64,000 nucleotides of DNA from an uncultured Prevotellaceae bacterium (GCA_902776545.1 CACYQO010000033.1:21111-85110), one strand, 5' to 3'; numbered from the stretch's first letter, positions 40,846-50,955 are shown. A program made the numbers and translations. The notes: generated by a model from the letters alone, not told the origin.

Positions 40846-41469
40846 ATGAAGAAGCTTGAATCTACATTGACGAATATGGTGCTGGCACTCACAGGTGTGG
40901 CAGTCATCATGGGTGGTATCCTCGCTTACGTGAACCACCTGACTGAAGGTCCCATCAATGCCCAAAAGGCAAAAGCCCTTGCCGATGGTATCAAGACAGT
41001 GATGTGTGTTGACAACCTGACTGTCAACAAGACCGATACCGTGCAGACAAAAGGTCCCAAGGGCAAGGATGTCACCTTTATCATCTATCAGACGAAAGAC
41101 GCACAGGGAAAAGATCTCGGTGCGGCTGTGGAGACTATTGCCAACGGTTTCGGTGGCGAGCTGAAACTGCTTGTGGGTTTCGCCCCAGATGGCAAGATTC
41201 TCGGTTATACCCTGCTCGAACATGCTGAGACACCGGGGCTCGGTGCCAAGGCTGACAAGTGGTTCCAGAAGGGCGAGAAAGGTGACATCATCGGAAAGAC
41301 GCCCGCAGAACCTCTGACCGTCTCGAAGGACGGTGGACAAGTGGATGCCATCACGGCCTCTACCATCACCAGCCGTGCCTTCCTCTTCGCAGTGAACAGT
41401 GCTTATAACGCTTACAAGGCCACTCCCGCCACCGACGGCGAAACCGGAGCGACAAAACAAGAGAAATAG
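40846..41469 (+). CDS. rnfG: Rnf complex subunit G
   Basis: Flavoprotein subunit with one N-terminal helix (NMVLALTGVAVIMGGILAYV) and a periplasmic FMN-binding domain. 207 residues. ETPGLGAKADKWF is the conserved FMN-domain motif. VDAITASTITSRAF holds the S/T-x-x-T-type site for covalent FMN, written TAST-IT here. The C-terminal tail is short and polar. Tight spacing to rnfE (3 bp). Confidence 0.95.
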   Translation: MKKLESTLTNMVLALTGVAVIMGGILAYVNHLTEGPINAQKAKALADGIKTVMCVDNLTVNKTDTVQTKGPKGKDVTFIIYQTKDAQGKDLGAAVETIANGFGGELKLLVGFAPDGKILGYTLLEHAETPGLGAKADKWFQKGEKGDIIGKTPAEPLTVSKDGGQVDAITASTITSRAFLFAVNSAYNAYKATPATDGETGATKQEK

Positions 41470-41472
41470 AAT

Positions 41473-42054
41473 ATGAGTTATATTAATATCGTAAAGAATG
41501 GTATCGTCAAGGAGAACCCCACGTTCGTCCTGATGCTCGGAATGTGTCCTACGCTGGCCACGACCACCTCTGCCATGAATGGTATGTCGATGGGCCTGGC
41601 TACGATGGCAGTGCTCATCTGTACCAACGTTGTGATTTCTTGCCTGAAGTCTGTCACCCCCGACAAGGTGCGCATCCCTGTGTTCATTGTCGTGATTGCC
41701 GCCTTTGTCACTATCCTGCAATTGGTTATCAAAGCCTTCCTGCCTGACATCGACTCGGCCCTCGGACTTTTCATCCCGCTGATTGTTGTGAACTGTGTTA
41801 TCCTTGGTCGTGCAGAGGGCTTTGCCTCCAAGCAGTCGCCTGTGGCCTCCCTCTTCGATGGCATCGGAATAGGCCTTGGCTTCACCCTCGGACTGACTCT
41901 TCTGGGCATCTGTCGTGAATTCCTCGGCAATGGCTCCATCTTTGGACTGACACTACTGCCAGAGACCTACAACATCCTGCTCTTCGTATTGCCTCCAGGC
42001 GCATTCATCACCCTCGGCTTCCTCATCGCGATCGTCAACAAAATAAGGAATTAA
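41473..42054 (+). CDS. rnfE: Rnf complex subunit E
   Basis: Six-helix inner membrane subunit, paralogous to RnfA, that carries electrons across the membrane. 193 residues. NGIVKENPTFVLMLGMCPTLATTTSA is the conserved start with the iron-ligating cysteine in GMCP. FIPLIVVNCVILGRAEGFA holds the second conserved cysteine. LLPETYNILLFVLPPGAFITLGFL ends the protein. Confidence 0.96.
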   Translation: MSYINIVKNGIVKENPTFVLMLGMCPTLATTTSAMNGMSMGLATMAVLICTNVVISCLKSVTPDKVRIPVFIVVIAAFVTILQLVIKAFLPDIDSALGLFIPLIVVNCVILGRAEGFASKQSPVASLFDGIGIGLGFTLGLTLLGICREFLGNGSIFGLTLLPETYNILLFVLPPGAFITLGFLIAIVNKIRN

Positions 42055-42055
42055 C

Positions 42056-42130
42056 GACCACTAATTACGCTAATTTCACTAATTCTTCATGCGCAGCAAA
42101 ATTCGTTTAATTCGTGAAATTCGTGGTTTA
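42056..42130. repeat. Facing period-10 repeats between rnfE and rnfA
   Basis: CACTAATTACGCTAATTTCA-type decamers (42058-42084) face TTCGTTTAATTCGTGAAATT-type decamers (42103-42127), an imperfect inverted pair. It is the only sizeable gap inside the rnf operon. Confidence 0.75.
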
Positions 42131-42143
42131 AATAAATAAGAAT

Positions 42144-42746
42144 ATGGAGTATATTTTGATTTTCATTAGCGCCATTTTTGTGAACAACATTGTGTTGGCA
42201 CAATTCCTCGGCATTTGTCCGTTCCTTGGCGTATCGAAGAAGATTGACACCTCGCTGGGTATGTCGGCTGCTGTCGCCTTCGTGCTGACACTGGCCACCA
42301 TCGTTACATGGCTCGTTCAGAAATACGTGCTCGACGCCTTCGGCCTGCAATATCTACAGACTATCGCCTTCATCCTTGTCATCGCCTCTCTGGTGCAGAT
42401 GGTGGAGATCGTCCTCAAGAAGGTGTCACCAGCCCTCTATCAGGCCCTGGGCATCTTCCTGCCACTCATTACGACCAACTGTGCCGTGCTCGGTGTTGCC
42501 ATTCTCTGCATTCAGAAGGATTATGATCTCTTGCAGTCTGTGGTCTATGCCTTCTCCACTGCTATTGGCTTTGGTGTGGCGCTGACAGTCTTCGCCGGTA
42601 TGCGTGAACAACTCGAGCTTGTAAAGATTCCCAAGAGTATGCAGGGCATGGCCATTGTGATGCTTTCCGCAGGTCTCCTGAGCCTCGCTTTCATGGGCTT
42701 CTCAGGTGTCGACGGCGGCCTCAAAAACCTCTTCGGACTCATCTGA
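42144..42746 (+). CDS. rnfA: Rnf complex subunit A
   Basis: Membrane subunit paired with RnfE. 200 residues, six helices. MEYILIFISAIFVNNIVLAQ then FLGICPFLGVSKKIDTSLGM carries the conserved cysteine of the first half. LPLITTNCAVLGVAILC carries the second. VALTVFAGMREQLELVKIPKSMQG and AFMGFSGV are also family features. Last gene of the operon, followed by a strong stem-loop. Confidence 0.97.
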   Translation: MEYILIFISAIFVNNIVLAQFLGICPFLGVSKKIDTSLGMSAAVAFVLTLATIVTWLVQKYVLDAFGLQYLQTIAFILVIASLVQMVEIVLKKVSPALYQALGIFLPLITTNCAVLGVAILCIQKDYDLLQSVVYAFSTAIGFGVALTVFAGMREQLELVKIPKSMQGMAIVMLSAGLLSLAFMGFSGVDGGLKNLFGLI

Positions 42747-42764
42747 TAATTCCCTTGATAAAAT

Positions 42765-42800
42765 AAAATTGCCCGAATCTTTGGTGGTTCGGGCAATTTT
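42765..42800. terminator. Rnf operon terminator
   Basis: AAAATTGCCCGAA and TTCGGGCAATTTT form a 13-bp stem with a 10-nt loop. It is symmetric in A/T flanks so may act both ways. The loop contains the -33 box of the next promoter. Confidence 0.85.
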
Positions 42801-42811
42801 ATTTACCTTTG
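42780..42811 (+). promoter_or_regulatory. Promoter for the DUF2027-nadE operon
   Basis: TTTG (-33, 42780-42783), 20-bp spacer, TACCTTTG (-7, 42804-42811). Full consensus, with the -33 box in the loop of the rnf terminator. Confidence 0.75.
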
Positions 42812-42836
42812 TCCCCAGAAAAAGAAACGAAAAGAG

Positions 42837-43541
42837 ATGAAGATTGGTGATCAGGTCAGATTTCTGAATGAAATTGGAGGTGGCCGCGTGGCCGGATTCC
42901 AGGGGAAGAACATTGTGCTTGTAGAGGACGAAGACGGTTTCCAAGTGCCGATGCTGACGACGGAAGTCGTGGTCGTAGGCGATGAAGATTATGGCACGGG
43001 ACACATGGTGGAAGTGAAGGCGCAATCTGCCCAATCCACCCATTCTCCCCAGTCCTCTGACGAGGAACCGGAACCCGAAGACAAACCCGTCACTTTCAAG
43101 GCGAAGCCTGTGGAGCGCAAGGGTGGAGAACGGCTGAGTGCCTACCTGGCCTTTGTGCCGATGGATATGAAAGAACTGACGCAGACGCGATTCGAGAGCT
43201 ATCTCGTGAACGACTCAAACTACTACATGCGCTACATTTATATGACAGGCGAAAACAATGCCTGGACCGTACGTGCTGAAGGAGAGTTGGAACCGAACAC
43301 GAAGGAGTATCTTGAGGAGTTCGGCCGTGAGGACTTGAATACATTGGAGCACTGTTGTGTGCAGCTCATCGCCTACAAGCGTGACAAGACCTTCCTGCTG
43401 AAACCGACGGTGAATGCACAGATCAATGTGGACACGGTGAAGTTCTACAAGCTCCACGCTTTCCGTGAGAACGATTTCTTCGAACAGCCTGCGCTGATCT
43501 ATACGATTATTGAAAACGACGTCCAAAAGATAAAGTTATGA
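42837..43541 (+). CDS. DUF2027 protein without a C-terminal Smr domain
   Basis: 234 residues. KIGDQVRFLNEIGGGRVAGFQGKNIVLVEDEDGFQVPML is the conserved N-terminal Tudor/SH3-like part. The linker QSAQSTHSPQSSDEEPEPED is followed by the DUF2027 domain (LSAYLAFVPMDMKELTQT to FFEQPALIYTI). Many Bacteroidales homologues are longer and add a Smr nuclease-like domain. Here the protein stops after DVQKIKL, directly coupled to nadE by ATGA. Function unknown; such proteins are often mislabelled MutS-like. Confidence 0.85.
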   Translation: MKIGDQVRFLNEIGGGRVAGFQGKNIVLVEDEDGFQVPMLTTEVVVVGDEDYGTGHMVEVKAQSAQSTHSPQSSDEEPEPEDKPVTFKAKPVERKGGERLSAYLAFVPMDMKELTQTRFESYLVNDSNYYMRYIYMTGENNAWTVRAEGELEPNTKEYLEEFGREDLNTLEHCCVQLIAYKRDKTFLLKPTVNAQINVDTVKFYKLHAFRENDFFEQPALIYTIIENDVQKIKL

Positions 43542-45475
43542 AATACGGATTTGTTAAGGTGGCTGCTGCCGTTCCGGCGGTGAAGGTAGCCGACGTAGAG
43601 TACAATGTACAACAGATAGAGAGTCTCATCGCCCAGGCCGAGGGTCGGGGAGTAGAGTTGATGGTACTGCCCGAGCTGTGTCTGACGGGCTATTCCTGTC
43701 AAGACCTCTTCAAACAGCAGGCCCTCCTCGACCGTGCTGAACAGGGTGTGATGCTACTTCTCGACTTCACCCGCAAGCTCGACATCATCACGGTGTTTGG
43801 ATTGCCAGTGGTGATCAACGGCCTGCTTTACAACTGTGCCGCCGTCATCCAGAGTGGTGCGTTGCTTGGCATCGTGCCGAAGACCTATCTGCCTAACTAC
43901 GGCGAGTTCTATGAGAAGCGTTGGTTTGCCTCGGCTCAGGACCTGAATCCGTCGGATATCTACTTCGCAGGCAGTCCTGTGCATGTGACACCTGAGCCAC
44001 AGCTCTTCGTCACTGCCGACGGTGTAAAGTTCGGTTGTGAAATCTGTGAGGACGTGTGGGCTCCTATCCCACCCAGCAACAACCTGGCACTGGCAGGTGC
44101 TGACATCATCCTGAACCTCTCTGCCAGCGACGAGCTGATCGGTAAGCATACCTATTTGAAATCCTTACTCGCCCAGCAGAGTGCCCGTACTATTAGTGGC
44201 TATGTCTATGCCAGTTGTGGTTTCGGTGAGTCTTCGCAGGATGCAGTCTATGGTGGCAATGCCCTGATCTTTGAGAACGGTCATCTGATCTTGGAAGGCT
44301 CTCGTTTCTCGTTCCAGCCCCAGTTGCAGGTGAATCAGATCGACGTGGAGAAACTGCGCTCCGAACGTCGGGTAAACACCACATTCATCAATGCCCAGCG
44401 TCATGCTCACGCCCATGAGAACGTGTGCAAGGCTGTGGCACCGAAGGAGTTTGAACTGCTGCGTGAGATCGATCCGCATCCGTTCATTCCCAAGACAGAG
44501 AATATGTCCGAAAGCTGTGAGGAGATTCTGAATATTCAAGTGGCTGGTCTCGCCAAACGCCTCTATCATGTCAGTGCCGAAAAGGCAGTTATTGGCATCA
44601 GTGGTGGACTCGACTCTACACTGGCCCTGCTCGTGACGGTGAAGGCTTTCGACAAGCTCGGCCTCGACCGCAAAGGTATCATCGGTATTACGATGCCGGG
44701 CTTCGGTACGACCGACCGTACGCATAACAATGCCGTGAATTTGATGGAGACACTCGGTGTGACCGTCCGTGAGATTTCCATCGCCAAGGCTGTCACCCAG
44801 CATTTCGAGGATATCGGCCACAACTCGAAGATTCACGATACTACCTATGAGAATGCTCAGGCCCGCGAACGTACACAGATATTGATGGACGTAGCAAACA
44901 AGGAGAATGCGATCGTCGTGGGTACGGGTGACCTCTCGGAACTTGCTTTGGGCTGGGCCACGTACAATGGCGACCATATGTCGATGTACGGTGTGAATGC
45001 CGGTGTGCCAAAGACACTCATCCGTCATCTCGTGAGTTATGTCGCCGGGGAGATGGCTACCGATACACTGCTCGACATCATAGATACACCGATATCACCC
45101 GAACTGATTCCTGCCGATGAGAACGGACAGATCAAGCAGAAGACCGAAGATCTCGTAGGTCCCTACGAGTTGCACGACTTTTTCATCTACTACTTCCTGC
45201 GCTATGGCTTCTCGCCGTCGAAGATCTTCATGTTGGCGAAGAAAGCCTTCTGCACCGCCTCGCCCGTCGAAGGCCGTGGTGCACTCTACGAAGAGGCAAC
45301 CGTCAAGAAATGGCTGACGGTGTTCTGTCGCCGTTTCTTCACCCAGCAGTTCAAGCGCTCCTGTATGCCTGACGGTCCGAAGGTGGGTAGTGTGAGTCTC
45401 TCGCCACGTGGTGACTGGCGCATGCCGAGTGATGCCTCCTTTGCTCCGTGGGTCAAGGAATGTGAGGGATTATAG
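43538..45475 (+). CDS. nadE: Glutamine-dependent NAD+ synthase
   Basis: Last step of NAD synthesis: amidates nicotinic acid adenine dinucleotide with ammonia from glutamine. 645 residues. The N-terminal nitrilase-type glutaminase has catalytic Glu in VLPELCLTGYS, Lys in VPKTYLPNYGEFYEKRWF and Cys in FGCEICEDVWAP. The C-terminal synthase has the P-loop GISGGLDSTLALLV, then GFGTTDRTHNNA and GTGDLSELALGWATYNGDH. Length and order are standard. Confidence 0.97.
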   Translation: MKYGFVKVAAAVPAVKVADVEYNVQQIESLIAQAEGRGVELMVLPELCLTGYSCQDLFKQQALLDRAEQGVMLLLDFTRKLDIITVFGLPVVINGLLYNCAAVIQSGALLGIVPKTYLPNYGEFYEKRWFASAQDLNPSDIYFAGSPVHVTPEPQLFVTADGVKFGCEICEDVWAPIPPSNNLALAGADIILNLSASDELIGKHTYLKSLLAQQSARTISGYVYASCGFGESSQDAVYGGNALIFENGHLILEGSRFSFQPQLQVNQIDVEKLRSERRVNTTFINAQRHAHAHENVCKAVAPKEFELLREIDPHPFIPKTENMSESCEEILNIQVAGLAKRLYHVSAEKAVIGISGGLDSTLALLVTVKAFDKLGLDRKGIIGITMPGFGTTDRTHNNAVNLMETLGVTVREISIAKAVTQHFEDIGHNSKIHDTTYENAQARERTQILMDVANKENAIVVGTGDLSELALGWATYNGDHMSMYGVNAGVPKTLIRHLVSYVAGEMATDTLLDIIDTPISPELIPADENGQIKQKTEDLVGPYELHDFFIYYFLRYGFSPSKIFMLAKKAFCTASPVEGRGALYEEATVKKWLTVFCRRFFTQQFKRSCMPDGPKVGSVSLSPRGDWRMPSDASFAPWVKECEGL

Positions 45476-45479
45476 GTAT

Positions 45480-45625
45480 TTATTTCTCCCCCTAAATTAG
45501 GGGGAGCAAGAGGGGGTCTGAACAAGCACTGATCCTGAGGCAGATATTGAGGCTGTTCAGACCACCCCTGACCCATCCTCGCTCGGCTTTGCCGCTTTGC
45601 TCTGCAAAGAACTTAGGAGGGGAAT
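45480..45625. repeat. MITE/REP-like inverted-repeat element
   Basis: Starts GGTATTTATTTCT, then a palindrome CTCCCCCTAA-a-TTAGGGGGAG. An inner inverted pair follows (GGTCTGAACA and TGTTCAGACC), then the right end ACTTAGGAGGGGAATGAG, an imperfect inverse of the left. A related half-element with the same GGTATTTATTTC lead-in and GGGGTGGTCTGAA core lies inside the M15 peptidase gene (52496-52556). No coding capacity. Confidence 0.7.
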
Positions 45626-45628
45626 GAG

Positions 45629-48175
45629 TTAGCAGAACGCTAACTCATTTTTGTCTTCTTTCAGTGTGATGTGTATCACCGATCCCAGCGGCAGGCTGCC
45701 ATTCACAATCAGGTCGCTGATGCCATCTTCGATGTAATTCTGTATGGCACGCTTCAGCGGACGGGCACCGAACTGCACGTCGTAACCCTTCGTCGCCACA
45801 AACTCCTTCGCCTCCTCCGACAGGTCGATCTTATAACCAATCTGCTCAATACGCTGGTAGAGTCCCTTCAGTTCCACGTCGATGATGCGCTTGATGGCTT
45901 CCAGGTCGAGTTGGTCGAAGGTGATAATCTCGTCGAGACGGTTCAGGAACTCTGGCGAGAACTGCTTCGAGAGTGCCTTCTGCACAATATCCCTGGCGTG
46001 CTGCTTATCCTGTTCGTTGAGAGCGAGGGCACTCGTACTGCCTGCACTGAATCCCACACCGCGACCAAAGTCCTTCAACTGTCGTGTACCAGCATTCGAG
46101 GTCATGATGATCACTGTGTTGCGGAAGTCCACGAATCGTCCGTTACCATCTGTCAGACGTCCCTCGTCGAGCACCTGCAACAGGAGGTTGAACACATTAC
46201 CGTGGGCTTTCTCGATCTCGTCGAGCAGCACGATGGAGTAGGGGTGACGACGCACGCGCTCCGTCAATTGTCCGCCCTCTTCATAGCCCACGTATCCCGG
46301 AGGTGCACCGATGAGTCTCGAAGTGTTGAAACTCTCCGTGTATTCACTCATATCGATACGGATCAGTGCATCGGCACTGCCGAACATAAACTCTGCCAGT
46401 TTCTTCGCGAGATAGGTCTTACCCACACCCGTAGGACCGAGGAACATAAACACACCTATGGGATGGTTGGGATCTTTCAGTCCGACACGGTTGCGCTGGA
46501 TGGCCTTCACCATCTTGTCGATGGCGGCATCCTGGGCGATGACGGCATTCTTCAGCGAAACAGCCATACCTTTCAGACGGATACCTTCCTGTTCTGCCAT
46601 CCGCTGGGCAGGCACACCCGTCATCATCGAAACGACTTCAGCCACCTGTTCAGCATCGACTACTTGACGCTCCTCGCCTTCGCCGGAACTCCAGCGTTCG
46701 TTCAGGATCTTCAATTCTGTCTCAAGCACCGTCTGACGGTCACGGTAGCTGGCAGCCAGTTCGAAGTTCTGGTTCTTCACCGCCAACTGCTTCTTCTCCT
46801 TGATGCTGGCGATCTCCTTCTCCTTCTCCGCAATCTCTGGTGGTATCTGGGTATTGCCGAGATGTACACGCGATCCTGTTTCGTCGAGGGCATCGATGGC
46901 CTTGTCGGGCATGAAACGGTCTGTGACATAACGGTCTGTCAATTTGACACATGCTATCAGCGCCTCGTCAGTATAGGTCACGTGGTGATGGTGCTCGTAG
47001 CGATCCTTGATGTTCCGCAGGATCTGCAGAGTCTCCTCGTTGGAGGTCGGCTCCACCTGTACCTTCTGGAAACGACGTTCCAGCGCACCGTCCTTTTCGA
47101 TGGAGTTACGGTATTCGTCGAGTGTCGTAGCACCGATACACTGGATGGTGCCTCGTGCCAGCGCGGGTTTCATGATGTTGGCGGCATCCATTGAACCGGG
47201 AGTGGAACCCGCACCGATGATGGTGTGAATCTCGTCGATAAACACGATCACGTCGGGATTTGCCTCTAGTTCCTTCATCAGGGCCTTCAGGCGCTCCTCA
47301 AACTGTCCGCGATACTTCGTACCGGCCACTACACCCGTCATATCGAGGGTATAGATGCGCTTGCCGAAGAGCATCGGCGATGTATGGTGGTCAGTGATAA
47401 GCTGTGCCAGTCCTTCGACGATGGCACTCTTTCCCACACCGGGCTCACCTATCAGGATAGGATTATTCTTCTTCCGTCGTCCCAGAATCTCGATGATACG
47501 CTGGATTTCCTTCTCACGGCCCACACAAGGATCGAGCCTACCCTCAGCGGCGGCGTTGGTGAGGTCTGTGCCGAAGGTGTCGAGCACAGGCGTCTTCGAG
47601 GCAGGTTTCTTCTGGGCGGTGGTTGTCGCTGTTCCGGAACCTCTTGAACTGCCAGTGTTTCCGGAGGAATTAGAGGTCTCCTCGAATTCCTCCTCGTCTT
47701 CATCGGGCAGGCCGATACCGTTTCTAAAACCATTATTTTTAGGCGCATAGAGCATGGCCATTGCGTCTTCGTAATTCATGTTGTTCAATTCTAATACTTG
47801 TTTAGCACCGTTGTTGGCGAGATCATGCAGGATTGCCAGCAGCAGGTGTTGTTCTTCTATTTTGTTTGATCGTTGGATACGGGCCTCCAACACGGCCAGT
47901 TTCAAGATATTGCTTGCCTTCTCGTTGAGCACCAGGTCGGTGGTATGTATGGGCATTCCGAGTTCGTCCTCCCTGACACGCATCTCCAGTTCGGTCTTTA
48001 CCGACTGCAGGTTCAGGTTCAGCCGATGGAACAGATCCAACACGGGGCCGTCGTTCGAGCGCAGGATGCCTAAGAGCAGATGCTCCGGACCCACACTACG
48101 GCTGGCCAGACGTGCAGCTTCTTCACGGGAGAAAGCGAGTATCTCTGATACTTTTGGCGAAAATTGACTCGTCAT
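45629..48175 (-). CDS. clpC: ClpC-type AAA+ protease ATPase subunit
   Basis: Unfolds proteins for ClpP or disaggregates them; cytoplasmic. 848 residues. Clp-N repeats at about 1-150 ([24 protein letters not shown]). The first AAA domain has [21 protein letters not shown] and arginine-finger region GALERRF. A middle UvrB/C-like coil spans [22 protein letters not shown]. The second AAA domain has [17 protein letters not shown] and [11 protein letters not shown]-type Walker B ([15 protein letters not shown]). The D2-small domain ends [17 protein letters not shown]. The last codons LAFC and stop lie in a GAGTTAGC/GCTAACTC palindrome. Divergent from gyrA. Confidence 0.95.
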   Translation of the reverse strand: MTSQFSPKVSEILAFSREEAARLASRSVGPEHLLLGILRSNDGPVLDLFHRLNLNLQSVKTELEMRVREDELGMPIHTTDLVLNEKASNILKLAVLEARIQRSNKIEEQHLLLAILHDLANNGAKQVLELNNMNYEDAMAMLYAPKNNGFRNGIGLPDEDEEEFEETSNSSGNTGSSRGSGTATTTAQKKPASKTPVLDTFGTDLTNAAAEGRLDPCVGREKEIQRIIEILGRRKKNNPILIGEPGVGKSAIVEGLAQLITDHHTSPMLFGKRIYTLDMTGVVAGTKYRGQFEERLKALMKELEANPDVIVFIDEIHTIIGAGSTPGSMDAANIMKPALARGTIQCIGATTLDEYRNSIEKDGALERRFQKVQVEPTSNEETLQILRNIKDRYEHHHHVTYTDEALIACVKLTDRYVTDRFMPDKAIDALDETGSRVHLGNTQIPPEIAEKEKEIASIKEKKQLAVKNQNFELAASYRDRQTVLETELKILNERWSSGEGEERQVVDAEQVAEVVSMMTGVPAQRMAEQEGIRLKGMAVSLKNAVIAQDAAIDKMVKAIQRNRVGLKDPNHPIGVFMFLGPTGVGKTYLAKKLAEFMFGSADALIRIDMSEYTESFNTSRLIGAPPGYVGYEEGGQLTERVRRHPYSIVLLDEIEKAHGNVFNLLLQVLDEGRLTDGNGRFVDFRNTVIIMTSNAGTRQLKDFGRGVGFSAGSTSALALNEQDKQHARDIVQKALSKQFSPEFLNRLDEIITFDQLDLEAIKRIIDVELKGLYQRIEQIGYKIDLSEEAKEFVATKGYDVQFGARPLKRAIQNYIEDGISDLIVNGSLPLGSVIHITLKEDKNELAFC

Positions 48176-48226
48176 CTATATTTACGATTTACCTATTTAC
48201 GATTTACGATTTTATCTATTTTTGTG

Positions 48227-48234
48227 CAAAGTTA
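48227..48234 (-). promoter_or_regulatory. -7 box for clpC
   Basis: Minus-strand TAACTTTG followed by CACAA, 52 bp before the clpC ATG. The intervening leader is an AAATCGT-type 7-mer array. No -33 box at the standard distance. Confidence 0.45.
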
Positions 48235-48329
48235 CAACATTTCTTGCAAACATCGTGCCATTTTTCAGAAAAAAAGTAATGCAAACCCCGCAAAAAAGTC
48301 AGGGATAACCTTATAAAAAGACTTAAAAG

Positions 48330-48361
48330 TTTGGTCAGATGGAAAAAAATACCTACCTTTG
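48330..48361 (+). promoter_or_regulatory. Promoter for gyrA
   Basis: TTTG (-33, 48330-48333), 20-bp spacer, TACCTTTG (-7, 48354-48361) followed by CACGG. Leader about 85 nt, ending in AAAAGGT 7-mers (48421-48446) just before the ATG. Confidence 0.8.
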
Positions 48362-48451
48362 CACGGTTAAAAACGCGTCAGCGGGCTTAAAAAGTGCCTT
48401 AAACGCGAAATCTTGTAAAAGTAAAAAGGTAAAAAGGTAAAAAAATAAGAG

Positions 48452-50955
48452 ATGGATCAAACATTCGACAACGACAGAATCATTAAGATCAACATCGAGG
48501 AGGAAATGAAGTCCAGCTACATCGACTACTCCATGTCAGTCATTGTGGCGCGTGCCCTTCCCGATGTGCGCGACGGTTTCAAGCCCAAAAATGCGCGCGC
48601 GTCGTCGGTGAGGTGCTCGGTAAGTATCACCCCCATGGCGACGGCTCTGTCTATGGTGCCCTCGTACGTATGGCACAGGACTGGAACATGCGCTACACAC
48701 TGGTTGACGGTCAGGGTAACTTCGGCTCTGTCGACGGCGACTCTCCCGCAGCCATGCGATACACCGAGTGCCGACTCTCGAAGATGGGTGAGCACATCAT
48801 GGACGACCTCGACAAGGAGACCGTCGATATGACACCAAACTTTGACGACTCACTCGTGGAGCCCACCGTCATGCCGACGAAGATTCCCAATCTGCTCGTC
48901 AATGGTGGTAACGGTATCGCCGTAGGTATGGCTACCAACATGCCTACCCATAACCTCGCTGAGGTCATCGACGGCTGTTGTGCCTATATCGATAATCCCG
49001 ACATCGACACCGACGGCCTGATGCAGTATATCCCCGGTCCCGACTTCCCCACGGGAGCCTATATCTATGGTCTCTCGGGAGTACGTGACGCATACGAGAC
49101 AGGCCGTGGCCGTATCGTGATGCGTGCCAAGGCAGAGATTGAGACCGGTGAGACCCACGACAAGATCGTCGTCACCGAGATTCCCTACGGTGTCAACAAG
49201 GCCGATCTCGTGGCCTATATCGCCGACCTCGCCAACCAGCACAAGATCGAGGGTGTGGCCAATGTGAACGATGAGTCAGGCCGTCAGGGCATGCGTATCG
49301 TCGTCGACTGCAAGCGCGACGCCAACGCCAACGTGCTCTTGAATAAACTCTTTAAGATGACCGCCTTACAGAGCTCATTCTCAGTGAATAACATCGCTTT
49401 GGTGAAAGGCCGTCCACGTCTGCTCTCACTGAAGGAATGTGTCAAATACTTCGTCGAGCACCGTCACGATGTCACCATCCGCCGCACGCAGTACGACCTG
49501 CGTAAGGCCCAGGAGCGTGCCCACATCCTCGAAGGTTTGATCATCGCCGTGAACAACATCGACGAGGTGGTGCGTATCATCCGCAACAGCCAGACGCCCT
49601 CCGACGCACAGCGCAACCTCGAGAAGCGCTTCGAACTCGACGAACTCCAGTCAAAGGCCATCGTCGATATGCGTCTCTCTCAGCTTACCGGCCTGCGTGT
49701 CGATCAGCTCCATCAGGAGTACGACGACCTCATGAAACTCATTGCCGACCTGCAGGAGATTCTCGACAACCCCGAGCGCTGCAAGCAGGTGATGAAGGAC
49801 GATCTGCTGGAGGTGAAGGAGAAATACGGCGACGAGCGTCGTACGGAGATCATCCCCTTCGACCACGAATTCAACGCCGAGGACTTCTATCCCGACGATC
49901 CCGTGGTCATCACCATTTCCCACATGGGTTACATCAAGCGCACCCCGCTGGCCGACTTCCACGAGCAGGGCAGGGGAGGCGTCGGTGCCAAGGCCGCCCG
50001 TCATCGCGACAACGACTTCACCGAATATATTTATCCCGCCACGATGCACAACACGCTGCTCTTCTTCACTCAGAAGGGCCGCTGCTACTGGCAGAAGTGC
50101 TACGAGATCCCCGAGGGCGACAAGAACTCGAAGGGCCGTGCCATCCAGAACATGCTCAACATCGATCCCGACGACTCCATCAACGCCGTGCTGCGCATCA
50201 AGAACTTCAACGACGAGGAGTTCCTGAAGTCGCACTACGTGATGTTCGCCACCAAGCAGGGTATCATCAAGAAGACCCGCCTCGATGCTTATAAGAATGT
50301 ACGCGCCGCCGGCGTCATCGCCATCAACATCAACGAGGGCGATGAGGTGGTAGGCGTCCGTCTCACCAATGGCAAGAACGAGATCCTGCTCGCCAACCGC
50401 AACGGTCGTGCCGTCCGCTTCGACGAGAACGACGTCCGCACGATGGGCCGTGTCTCTACCGGTGTCATCGGCATGCGCCTCGACGGCGGCGACGATGAGG
50501 TCGTGGGCATGGTCTGCGTCAACGATCCCAACGAGGAGACCATCATGGTTGTCTCTGAGAACGGTTACGGCAAGCGCTCCGAGGTGGAAGACTACCGTAA
50601 GACCGCCCGTGGTGCGAAGGGTGTGAAGACCCTCGCCATCACCGAGAAGACCGGCCGTCTGGTAGCTATCAAGGTGGTCACTGATGAGAACGACCTCATG
50701 ATCATCAACAAGTCCGGCATCCTCATCCGTCTGAAGGTAGCTGATGTCCGTGTCATGGGTCGTGCCACACAAGGTGTGCGTCTCATCAACCTCGCCAAGA
50801 AGAACGACACCATCGCCAGCGTCTGCAAGGTGCAGCACTCCGAGGAAGAGGAAGAGTTCGAGGAGGCTGAAGTACTCAACGAGGAGATCCCCGCCGAGAG
50901 CGCCGAGACCACCATCGATACACCCGATACAGAGAACAACAATAACGAACAATAA
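48452..50955 (+). pseudogene. gyrA: DNA gyrase subunit A, frame broken by an internal deletion of about 61 bp
   Basis: The start ([20 protein letters not shown], then [18 protein letters not shown]) is normal GyrA. At 48586-48591 the frame jumps directly to [17 protein letters not shown], skipping the segment homologous to VHRRxLYxMxxLGN through the lysines before ARVVG. In E. coli GyrA this gap is 20 residues plus one base, 61 bp; adding 61 to the 2,504 bp here restores a whole number of codons (855). The remainder is intact: active-site Tyr in AMRYTECRL, the GyrA box-like [10 protein letters not shown], and the beta-pinwheel C-terminal domain. GyrA is essential, so either the assembly is wrong here or another copy exists. 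Followed by an acidic tail. Confidence 0.9.

Noticed and set aside
39832-41721. 629-codon minus-strand frame across rnfD, rnfG and rnfE
   Set aside because: Rich in His/Arg/Gln with no recognisable motif, and lies opposite conserved rnf genes.
45671-47194. 507-codon plus-strand frame opposite clpC
   Set aside because: Antisense to intact AAA+ domains; no domain or start context of its own.
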